Below, piece by piece: positions 1 to 6,931 of a stretch of 8,737 nucleotides of DNA; the first letter of the stretch is position 1; each line of letters begins with the position of its first letter. The notes below the pieces were generated by a model that had not been told where the DNA came from, made no database searches, and saw nothing but the letters and a program-made list of their open reading frames with translations. The translations under genes were made by a program, and so were the position numbers. The DNA is from JADJNW01 sp964517175 (GTDB taxonomy: Bacteria; Bacteroidota; Bacteroidia; Chitinophagales; Saprospiraceae). The DNA lies in contig CAZFBU010000167.1 of assembly GCA_964517175.1 (NCBI GenBank), positions 1-8,737 on the forward strand, read 5' to 3'.

Positions 1-3000
1 ATGGATACTACTTCACCCTCGGTACGAAGGTGGGCGGCCCAGGCTGTGTTGATCCGGGTATTTTGGCTTGGTATCGGGCGGATTACGGGACAACATCTGA
101 TGTTGGTATTTCGGATTGGAGTGACTTTAGTGGCAACAGTCAAAACTTGAACCAGGCAACAGGTACAAGCCAACCCGCTTTGGTTGACAATGCTATCAAC
201 TTCAACCCGGCGCTTGATTTCGATGGCTCGAATGACTTCTACAACCTGCCAACCCTATACGCAACAAATGACCAAATGACCGCATTCTTTGTATCGCGTA
301 CCGATGTTATCAGTGGTTCTTACCAAGCTCTAGCAGAGTTTGGCAATGATCGCCCAGGTCTTTACTGGCGTGGAGGTGCGGCTAACTTATTCGCATTTGA
401 TGTGACAGCACCAACTGATATGCTACATCCTACTGCCTTCACGAATCAGGACCCGACCATATTTATGTATGCGCTAAGCAACAATAGCGCTAAAGATTTC
501 CGCATAGCTGCAAATGAAAATGAAGTAGCTTACGCAGGCGCAGATGGTACGTTTGACTTAGGTACGGGCTTCTCGGGAGCAAGACTTGGCGGTATCAACT
601 CCGGTAGCGGTATTTACTTCAATGGCTACATGTCGGAAGCTGTATTCTATGAGGGATTACTGACGGATGCTCAGAAGCGCCAGGTTGCCAGCTACTTAGC
701 TATCAAATACGGTATCACGCTGGATGTACCGGCAGCGGCAGCGGCAAATGACTACATTGCCAGTGATGGTAGTACGGTGATGTGGAGTGCAGTGGATAAT
801 TTCGATTACCGCTACGACATTGCGGGTCTTGGTAAAGACGAATGTACAGAACTGCACCAAAAGCAGTCCAAGTCTCAAAATAGCGACGCTATTTTGACCG
901 TAGCATTGGGTAATTCGATCGCTGCCAGCAATGGCGCCAATAGCGAATCAGTGATTTCTGATAACACCTACTTCGTATGGGGTAACAACGATGGCACTTT
1001 CGATTTCAGTAATTTCGTAAGCAGTACATCTGTAAATACGCGCTTGAATCGCCTGTGGAGAGTAGATAAGAGTGATACAAATGATGGCGACCCAACCACT
1101 TGGGGGGATGTGGATATTACCATGTGCTTCGATGGCTACAATGATGAGCATTATCTGGTCGTCAATAACAATCCGGCGTTTACAACGGGCACAATCGAGC
1201 ACCAATTGGATATGAATGGTTGTGTGACCTTAAACACGGGTGATTTCAACGATGGTGATTACTTCTCGTTGGCAAAATCATTGGTTGCGCCAGCATGCGT
1301 CACCGGCGGTATTCAGCTTTGGTTGAAGGGCGACGATGGTACGGCATTGGGTAATATGACTGCCTGGAATGACTTCAGCCAAAATGGTAGCAATGCGACA
1401 ACCGTAGCTTCTGATCCGGAACTGGTGGCAGGGGCAAATGCGCTCAACTACAATCCAGTGGTACGCTTGGATGGCAATGATGGCTTCCAGGGCAACTTCG
1501 GCAGTGCGGTTACAAATAATGAAGTGTATGCCTTTGTGGTCGGTAAGATGAACAACACCAGTGCAACTTCCGCGCGTATGTTCAGCACCGCAACGGCGGC
1601 AGGCAATGATGACAATAACAACCAGGCATTGAGCTTATTCATGCGCAATGGAACGTTGGCTCATCAGTTTGTGCGTCGCAACGCAACCTTCACCCAGCTT
1701 AATAACACGGTTGATAATTATCACCTGTTTGCTGGTGGAACGGGGTCAGCGGGCGGTCAGGTAGCCATGCGCATAGACGGTGGTGCGGATGAAAATTCGG
1801 CAATGTTCGCGAGTGCAGCCTTCAACCTCGAACGCTTCGGCATCGGTCAGGCAGCGCAGGGTGGTTCGTTTATGAATGGCGACATTGCAGAAGTCATCTT
1901 ATATTCCAATGAATTGACGGCAACGGATCGTCAGAAGGTAGAATCCTATCTGGCATTGAAATATGGTATCACCCTCGATCAAACGACGAATACGGACTAC
2001 GTTGCCAGCGATTGGGATGGAAGCATGGGCACGAAATCATGGACCAACGATAACGATGGATTCGAGCATGATATCGCCGGTATCGGTCTTGATTTGTGTA
2101 CGGATTTGCATCAGAAACAATCTAGTTCGCTGAATGATGACGATCTGGTAACGATGGCATTGGGTAGCTTGATACCAATTCCTGCCGATAATGCTTCCAA
2201 CGGCGAATCTGTAGATGCCGATTTGTCCTTCTTGACATGGGCAAATAACGATGCAGGAATCGATAACTTCAGCTTTGGCGTAGGTATAGAAGCGGCTCCA
2301 GCGACGGCTCGCATGCCACGTGTCTGGAAAGTGGATAAAACAGCAAATTGGGTGGACGAAGACATCACCATTTGCTTCGAAGGACAAATTGGGGAGCGTT
2401 ATCTTTTGATTGACGATAACGATCCGTCGATGAATAGCATCGAAACCGTTGAAGCGCTTGACATCAATACGGGCTGTGTGACAATTAACAGTGCAGATCT
2501 TCCCGATGGCGCTTACTTCTCGCTCGGTACGCGTATTGACGGTCCGAATTGCGTGGGTAACGATGGTACCATTCGCGCTTGGCTACGCGCTGACTACGGC
2601 GCAACGGTAGGCAACTGGAATGACTTCTCCGGTCAAACCAACCACGGTACACAGGCTACGATGGCTCAGCAGCCTGCGCCAACGGCAATGATGAACTACA
2701 ATCCGGCATTTGAATTCGACGGAGGCGACTTCCTCGAATTGCCAGTGAATATTACACCAAATATCACCGATCCGCTTACCGTATTCATTGCTTATGAAGC
2801 TGATGCGACCGATAAAGGCTTGTGGGGTAATGGCGACGGTGGTATCACCGAAGATCGCTATTTGCGTATGCAAAATGTAGGTAATGGTACCGGCTCGGTA
2901 GCTTATTCAGGTGGTAATGTCACCTCAACAATTAAGCTGAGCTCTGTTATCATGAATGAAGAAGCAACCACTGCACCACAAACATCTTACGTATATGTGG

Positions 3001-6000
3001 ACGGAGCACAAGTGTTGAATTTCAATCAAAATGCTTCGCAGGGCGGTCTTTCTACGCTGATCTTAGGTAACGATAAAAACAATACAACGGGTGCCTTCGA
3101 TGGGCGCATCGCCGAATTTGCCGTCTATAGCGGCGCATTAACAGCAATGGATCGCCGTCAGGTAGAATCTTACTTCGCATTGCGCTACGGTATCTCGCTT
3201 GATGTACCGGCTGCGGCGGCGGCTAATAACTACTTCGATAGTGACGGCAATGCCGTTTGGAGTGCGGTCGATAATTTCGATTATCGCTACAGTGTCGCTG
3301 GCTTGGGTCGAGATGCTTGTACAGAATTGCATCAAAAACAAACGAGCTCCGCAACCAGCGAGGGTATTCTGACGGTGGCGACGGGTAGCGCGATTACAGC
3401 TAGTAATATTGCAAATACCAACTCCATTGTTACCGATCAGTCTTACTTCATCTGGGGTCACAACGGCGAAGGCACGAGCTTTAGCCAGGCGGTTGTTGGT
3501 ACAAATGTGAACGCTCGCACCGGTCGAATCTGGAAGCTGGATGTGACATCCAACTGGACCGATCAGGACATTACGATGTGCTTTGATGGCTTTGACGATG
3601 CAACTTACCTCGTCGTGAGTGGCATGGATGAAACTTTTGCTTCGGTGAATATTGACGCAGAAGAGCAGCTCGATGCGATGGGCTGCGTGACCATTAACAC
3701 GAGCAATTTGCCGGATGCTGCCTTCTTCACTTTGGCAACCGACCTGGATGGTCCGGCTTGTGTGAATCCAGGCATTGCGGTGTGGTTACGGGCGGATGAC
3801 GGCACGGTTACCGGAGCTGCATGGGCAGATCAGAGTGGTAATGACTTTGACTTTGAACAGGGTACAATGGCACTTCAGCCTGCTACTTCTGGTCTTATAA
3901 ACTTCAATACGGCATTGACCTTCAGCAACCACGAGATGCTCTCTACGATGACGACGGATGAGATGGGCATTACCAATTCTGATTTTGAAATCATTGCCGT
4001 TGGTAGAACCAGCAATAACGCGACCCAGTTCCTATTCGCATCAGAAACGAATGAGAACTACGAAGGTCATGTCAATTCCGGTGTGAATGGCTGGCGCTTC
4101 ATTCCAAATACAGGCGTTCTTTCGGATCAAGGTGCTACGAATGCCTACACAAACGGCATTCCACACATCCTGGGCGGCAAAGTAGAAAGTGATATTGGTG
4201 TGACTTCGGTCAATAACATGCTTGGTTCTGATGCATTGGCAGGAGGTGAAAATGCCACAGATATCAAGCTCAAGATCGGTAGAAGAGGAGATACAAGCTT
4301 CCCGTGGAATGGTGAAATCGCAGAGTACATTGTTTACAATCGCGCTCTGACCTCTACCGAGCGAGAGCAAGTCAATGCTTATCTCGCCTTCAAGTACGGT
4401 ATTACTTTGAATAACGGAACGGTGGATTATTTCGCAACGGACGGTCTTACCAAAATGTGGGATAAAGATGCGGATGTGACCTACGTGCATGACATTGCCG
4501 GTATCGGTCGCGACGATTGTACTAATCTGAACCAGAAGCAATCTAAGTCGCAAAATGACGATGCGATTGTGACGATGGGCTTAGGCACAATAGAAGTAGA
4601 TAATGCTTCGAATAGCAGTTCATTTGCAGCCGATTACAGTTTCTTGTCTTGGTCGAATGATAATGATAACGACGGCTCGATTGATGAAATCACCACTGAA
4701 GTACCGACGAGTCTGGGTATCGCCAAACGCCTGGATCGCGAATGGCGCGTCCACGAAGTAGGTATGGTGGGTGATGTAGAAGTACAACTTGATTTATCAA
4801 GCCTGAGCATCAGTGCAACGATTGCGAATCAACTGGCGCTATTGATTGATGATGATGGCGACTTTAGCAATGGTGGTACAACCAAAATTGCGGTCGATGA
4901 CTTCACAGCGGGCATCGCAACGATCAATGCAGTTGATTTCAACGATGGTGATTACTTCACACTAGCGACCATCGTACTCGAAGGTCCGGCTTGTGTAGAT
5001 GATGATATTAGATTGTGGTTGAAAGCGGATGCCGGTGTAACCGAAACGTTTGGCGCAGTATCCGATTGGGCAGATCAGAGTGGCAATCAGAATGATGCGG
5101 ATCAGTCCGTTGGTATCTTGCAGCCAACATTCACGGCAAGTGGTATCAACTTCAATCCNNNNNNNNNNNNNNNNNNNNNNNNNNNNNNNNNNNNNNNNNN
5201 NNNNNNNNNNNNNNNNNNNNNNNNNNNNNNNNNNNNNNNNNNNNNNNNNNNNNNNNNNACTTCTACCTACAATGGAACCGCCGGCGGCAGGGTCTTGTAT
5301 CTGGATGGTAATCCGGACGGTACAAATGTGGCATTGACCCGAAACTACGTACCAAACAACAACACCGCACTCGGTGCTGATAAAGGCGCAGCTTCCGGCT
5401 TCTTCGATGGCGATATTGCCGAAGTCATCATTTACAGCACGGATATTACAAGTACCGAACGAATGATGATTGAAACCTACCTGGCAATCAAGTACGGTAT
5501 TACCTTGAATCACGACTATTTGGCGAGCGATGGTACAACCACCATCTGGACGACTGGAGGTGGCTTCGATAACGACATCGCCGGTATCGGTCGAGACGAA
5601 TGCGATACGGATCGTTTGCACCAGAAGCAGTCGAAATCTTCCAATGCAGATGCACTCGTGACGATGGGTAATGTAGCCATTGCTGCGGATAACGCCAGCA
5701 ATGCCAATGACATGACCGATCAGACCTTCCTACTCTGGGGTAATGATGACGGCGCCATCGCATGGCAGAATAGCGAGTCCACCTCTCCACTGCGCCAGCG
5801 CCTCACCAGAGAATGGTTGGTTGCCGAAACAGGCACAGTAGGTACCGTGCAGATTCAGGTGCCGGATGACGGAAGCGCATTGGCGACCAAGCTACCCGCC
5901 GAAGAAGACATGATCGTCTATCTCTGGGTGGATGATGATGGCGACTTCACGGACGCTACCGAATACCCGATGACGCTCAACGGTACAAACTGGGAAGTGG

Positions 6001-6881
6001 ATTACGACTTCTCGGATGGGGAATACTTCACCTTCGCGACCGTTCGTCCGGGTATTGTGGCACACGCGTGGGCGTACTTGCAAGGGGCTTACGAAACTTC
6101 ACTCTCGAAAATGAGAACCGATCTGGCGACAGCAGGCGTGATTCCAACGGGAGATCCTTACGGAAAGAGTGTCACAGCTACCATCAATCCAAATACCTGG
6201 ACACACGCCGTGAGCGGTGAAGCTATCGTAGATTGGGTGTTGGTGCAATTGCGAGATGAGATGAATAGCGCGACCATCATTGACGAGGTACCCGGCTTTT
6301 TACTGGCGGATGGTAAACTCGTGAATGCCGATGGGGAAGACGGCGTACGCTTCTTGCAAAACAAGGATAACTACTTTGTAGCGATCAAGCACCGCAACCA
6401 CTTGGGAGCTATGACGATTGGCACCGAAGACTTCACCGATGGCGAAGAAATCATTGACTTCCGGGAAGATATCAATGCCGAGTGGCCAACCGGCGGCACG
6501 CATGGTACAAATGCCCTGCACAACATACCATCAACGAATCGCTGGGCACTGTGGGCTGGCGATGTGAATGAGGATCGTACTATCAGGGATAATGATACAC
6601 CGTCTGACGCACAGTTAGTGAAAGACGAAGTTATTTCGCATCCGGATAATCCATTTCCAGGGGCGCCACCACTTATACCTGCGAACAATACATTCGTGAT
6701 CATGAATGTATATGATAATCATGATGTAAACTTAGATGGAACAGTAAGAGACAATGATACACCATCCGATGCACAGTTGATTAAGAGTATCATTTTGTTG
6801 CATCCGGATAATCCATTCCCGGGGGCACCACCATTTATACCTGCGAACAATACATTCGTAATAATGGAGCAATTACCATAG
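1..6881 (+). CDS. Giant multi-repeat lectin-like (LamG/ConA-like) surface protein, 5' partial
   Basis: The reading frame is open from base 3 to the TAG at 6879-6881, about 2,290 codons. It is open at the window's left edge: bases 3-26 read GYYFTLGT, the closing motif of a preceding repeat, so the true start and signal peptide lie upstream, and the GTG at 30 is not a credible start. The protein has five long tandem repeats and a C-terminal module. Each repeat opens with GPxCV...W(L/Y)RAD.G, then W.D.SG and FNP..(D/E)FDG. Mid-repeat it has G.IAE..(V/I)Y...LT..(E/D)R..V..YLA.KYGITL, then (I/V)AG(L/I)G.D.C..L(H/N)QKQ(S/T), and it closes with DG.YF(S/T)LA. The first half resembles the concanavalin A-like/LamG fold of large Bacteroidota surface proteins; a carbohydrate-binding or adhesive role is inferred from that. 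The protein is rich in Asn, Asp, Gly and Thr, shows no enzyme motif, and has no T9SS type A domain at its end. One assembly gap interrupts repeat 5. The existence of the gene is near certain; its ligand is unknown. Confidence 0.9.
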   Translation, partial: GYYFTLGTKVGGPGCVDPGILAWYRADYGTTSDVGISDWSDFSGNSQNLNQATGTSQPALVDNAINFNPALDFDGSNDFYNLPTLYATNDQMTAFFVSRTDVISGSYQALAEFGNDRPGLYWRGGAANLFAFDVTAPTDMLHPTAFTNQDPTIFMYALSNNSAKDFRIAANENEVAYAGADGTFDLGTGFSGARLGGINSGSGIYFNGYMSEAVFYEGLLTDAQKRQVASYLAIKYGITLDVPAAAAANDYIASDGSTVMWSAVDNFDYRYDIAGLGKDECTELHQKQSKSQNSDAILTVALGNSIAASNGANSESVISDNTYFVWGNNDGTFDFSNFVSSTSVNTRLNRLWRVDKSDTNDGDPTTWGDVDITMCFDGYNDEHYLVVNNNPAFTTGTIEHQLDMNGCVTLNTGDFNDGDYFSLAKSLVAPACVTGGIQLWLKGDDGTALGNMTAWNDFSQNGSNATTVASDPELVAGANALNYNPVVRLDGNDGFQGNFGSAVTNNEVYAFVVGKMNNTSATSARMFSTATAAGNDDNNNQALSLFMRNGTLAHQFVRRNATFTQLNNTVDNYHLFAGGTGSAGGQVAMRIDGGADENSAMFASAAFNLERFGIGQAAQGGSFMNGDIAEVILYSNELTATDRQKVESYLALKYGITLDQTTNTDYVASDWDGSMGTKSWTNDNDGFEHDIAGIGLDLCTDLHQKQSSSLNDDDLVTMALGSLIPIPADNASNGESVDADLSFLTWANNDAGIDNFSFGVGIEAAPATARMPRVWKVDKTANWVDEDITICFEGQIGERYLLIDDNDPSMNSIETVEALDINTGCVTINSADLPDGAYFSLGTRIDGPNCVGNDGTIRAWLRADYGATVGNWNDFSGQTNHGTQATMAQQPAPTAMMNYNPAFEFDGGDFLELPVNITPNITDPLTVFIAYEADATDKGLWGNGDGGITEDRYLRMQNVGNGTGSVAYSGGNVTSTIKLSSVIMNEEATTAPQTSYVYVDGAQVLNFNQNASQGGLSTLILGNDKNNTTGAFDGRIAEFAVYSGALTAMDRRQVESYFALRYGISLDVPAAAAANNYFDSDGNAVWSAVDNFDYRYSVAGLGRDACTELHQKQTSSATSEGILTVATGSAITASNIANTNSIVTDQSYFIWGHNGEGTSFSQAVVGTNVNARTGRIWKLDVTSNWTDQDITMCFDGFDDATYLVVSGMDETFASVNIDAEEQLDAMGCVTINTSNLPDAAFFTLATDLDGPACVNPGIAVWLRADDGTVTGAAWADQSGNDFDFEQGTMALQPATSGLINFNTALTFSNHEMLSTMTTDEMGITNSDFEIIAVGRTSNNATQFLFASETNENYEGHVNSGVNGWRFIPNTGVLSDQGATNAYTNGIPHILGGKVESDIGVTSVNNMLGSDALAGGENATDIKLKIGRRGDTSFPWNGEIAEYIVYNRALTSTEREQVNAYLAFKYGITLNNGTVDYFATDGLTKMWDKDADVTYVHDIAGIGRDDCTNLNQKQSKSQNDDAIVTMGLGTIEVDNASNSSSFAADYSFLSWSNDNDNDGSIDEITTEVPTSLGIAKRLDREWRVHEVGMVGDVEVQLDLSSLSISATIANQLALLIDDDGDFSNGGTTKIAVDDFTAGIATINAVDFNDGDYFTLATIVLEGPACVDDDIRLWLKADAGVTETFGAVSDWADQSGNQNDADQSVGILQPTFTASGINFNXXXXXXXXXXXXXXXXXXXXXXXXXXXXXXXXXXTSTYNGTAGGRVLYLDGNPDGTNVALTRNYVPNNNTALGADKGAASGFFDGDIAEVIIYSTDITSTERMMIETYLAIKYGITLNHDYLASDGTTTIWTTGGGFDNDIAGIGRDECDTDRLHQKQSKSSNADALVTMGNVAIAADNASNANDMTDQTFLLWGNDDGAIAWQNSESTSPLRQRLTREWLVAETGTVGTVQIQVPDDGSALATKLPAEEDMIVYLWVDDDGDFTDATEYPMTLNGTNWEVDYDFSDGEYFTFATVRPGIVAHAWAYLQGAYETSLSKMRTDLATAGVIPTGDPYGKSVTATINPNTWTHAVSGEAIVDWVLVQLRDEMNSATIIDEVPGFLLADGKLVNADGEDGVRFLQNKDNYFVAIKHRNHLGAMTIGTEDFTDGEEIIDFREDINAEWPTGGTHGTNALHNIPSTNRWALWAGDVNEDRTIRDNDTPSDAQLVKDEVISHPDNPFPGAPPLIPANNTFVIMNVYDNHDVNLDGTVRDNDTPSDAQLIKSIILLHPDNPFPGAPPFIPANNTFVIMEQLP
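36..1286 (+). repeat. Protein repeat 1 (417 residues), four-cysteine class
   Basis: Runs from GPGCV at 36 to the residues after DGDYFSLA at about 1252-1275. The lectin-like half spans 36-725 and ends with YGITLD at 708-725. The second half carries AGLGKDECTELHQKQS and closes with ITMCFDG and GCVTLN. It has four cysteines: GPGC, DEC, MCF and GCV. After YGITLD comes the insert DVPAAAAAN and then WSAVDNFDYRY, features shared with repeat 3 but not with repeats 2, 4 or 5. Confidence 0.85.
1287..2540 (+). repeat. Protein repeat 2 (418 residues), four-cysteine class
   Basis: Begins with APACV (Ala replaces the first Gly of GPxCV) and ends just before GPNCV at 2541. The lectin-like half ends with YGITLD at 1962-1979. 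The second half has AGIGLDLCTDLHQKQS, ITICFEG, GCVTIN and DGAYFSLG. The four cysteine positions match repeats 1 and 3. The spacing from opening motif to YGITL (675 bases) and from YGITL to the next repeat (579 bases) is almost identical to repeat 1. Confidence 0.85.
2541..3749 (+). repeat. Protein repeat 3 (403 residues), four-cysteine class
   Basis: Begins with GPNCV and ends before GPACV at 3750. The lectin-like half ends with YGISLD at 3186-3203, followed by DVPAAAAAN and WSAVDNFDYRY as in repeat 1. The second half has AGLGRDACTELHQKQT, ITMCFDG, GCVTIN and DAAFFTLA, so DG of the closing motif is changed to DA. It has four cysteines. It is the shortest complete unit; most of the difference lies in the variable middle of the lectin-like half. 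Confidence 0.85.
3750..4982 (+). repeat. Protein repeat 4 (411 residues), two-cysteine class
   Basis: Begins with GPACV and ends before GPACV at 4983. YGITLN lies at 4395-4412, followed by AGIGRDDCTNLNQKQS. The last third differs from repeats 1-3: the MCFDG and GCVT(I/L)N strands are replaced by VQLDLSS, LLIDDDGDFSNGG and ATINAVDF, so two of the four cysteines are absent. The acidic stretches DNDNDGSID and DDDGDF look like calcium-binding loops of the DxDxDG kind. It closes with DGDYFTLA. Confidence 0.85.
4983..6041 (+). repeat. Protein repeat 5 (last repeat), two-cysteine class, interrupted by an assembly gap
   Basis: Begins with GPACV and ends with DGEYFTFAT at about 6015-6041. The 100-N gap removes the middle of the lectin-like half, right after INFNP. 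The remaining part reads GDIAEVIIYS, then YGITLN at 5493-5510, then AGIGRDECDTDRLHQKQS with two extra residues after the cysteine. The last third is of the repeat 4 type, with VQIQVPDDGS and LWVDDDGDFTDA, and lacks the second cysteine pair. The visible opening-to-YGITL spacing of 510 bases is shorter than the 645-675 bases of the other units. Confidence 0.8.
5159..5258. other. Assembly gap: run of 100 N
   Basis: Exactly 100 undetermined bases, the conventional placeholder for a scaffold join of unknown length. It lies within repeat 5 of the giant gene. The frame happens to stay open across it: upstream ends at INFNP and downstream resumes in the same frame with TSTYNGTAGG. The size should not be read as real. 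Confidence 0.97.
6558..6719 (+). repeat. Dockerin-like EF-hand repeat, copy 1 (54 residues)
   Basis: Starts with GDVNEDRTIRDND. Counting from the first Asp, the loop has D1, N3, D5 and D12, the ligand positions of a dockerin/EF-hand calcium loop, although position 6 is Arg rather than the usual Gly. A likely helix follows (PSDAQLVKDEVI), then a proline-rich linker (HPDNPFPGAPP) and a strand-like NNTFVIM. At 54 residues per unit it is much longer than a classical dockerin half. Confidence 0.7.
6720..6878 (+). repeat. Dockerin-like EF-hand repeat, copy 2 (53 residues)
   Basis: Direct repeat of copy 1 at a period of 162 bases. It starts HDVNLDGTVRDND with D1, N3, D5, G6 and D12, a better match to the canonical calcium loop than copy 1. 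Over the 39 codons from DNDTPSD to FVIM I count 93 of 117 bases identical and 32 of 39 residues identical to copy 1. The linker codons are nearly invariant while the helix (QLIKSIILL against QLVKDEVIS) has diverged. It ends with EQLP and the stop codon. Confidence 0.75.
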
Positions 6882-6931
6882 AATATTAATTGAAGACAAA
6901 AACAAATTGTTAATACACAACAGTCAAAAAA

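Larger units (their letters stand above)
6042..6878 (+). other. C-terminal module of the giant protein, ending in EQLP
   Basis: After the last repeat the protein changes character. It reads AWAYLQGAYETSL, then IVDWVLVQLRDE, a strand containing LLADGKLVNADG, then YFVAIKHRNHLGAMT and NRWALWAGDVNEDR. This combination (LQGAY, VDWVLVELRD, VAVRHRNHLG, ALWAGD.N.DG, ending EQLP) is one I recognise as a recurring C-terminal module of large secreted Bacteroidota proteins; I do not know an established function. It contains no cysteine, unlike the repeats. It ends in two dockerin-like repeats, which suggests docking or calcium-stabilised attachment. It does not resemble the T9SS type A domain seen in the next gene. 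Confidence 0.75.

Noticed and set aside
5050..5337. Open frame crossing the N run in a different frame
   Set aside because: It is kept open only by undetermined bases and has no link to the repeat pattern.
696..5790. Several long open frames on the minus strand, for example 696-878, 2037-2387, 3138-3461, 4041-4553 and 4962-5621, with similar wording among themselves
   Set aside because: They lie opposite the conserved AGIGRDEC..LHQKQS region of each repeat, so their resemblance is a by-product of the + strand repeats. They have no start context and the + strand gene shows clear protein-level conservation.
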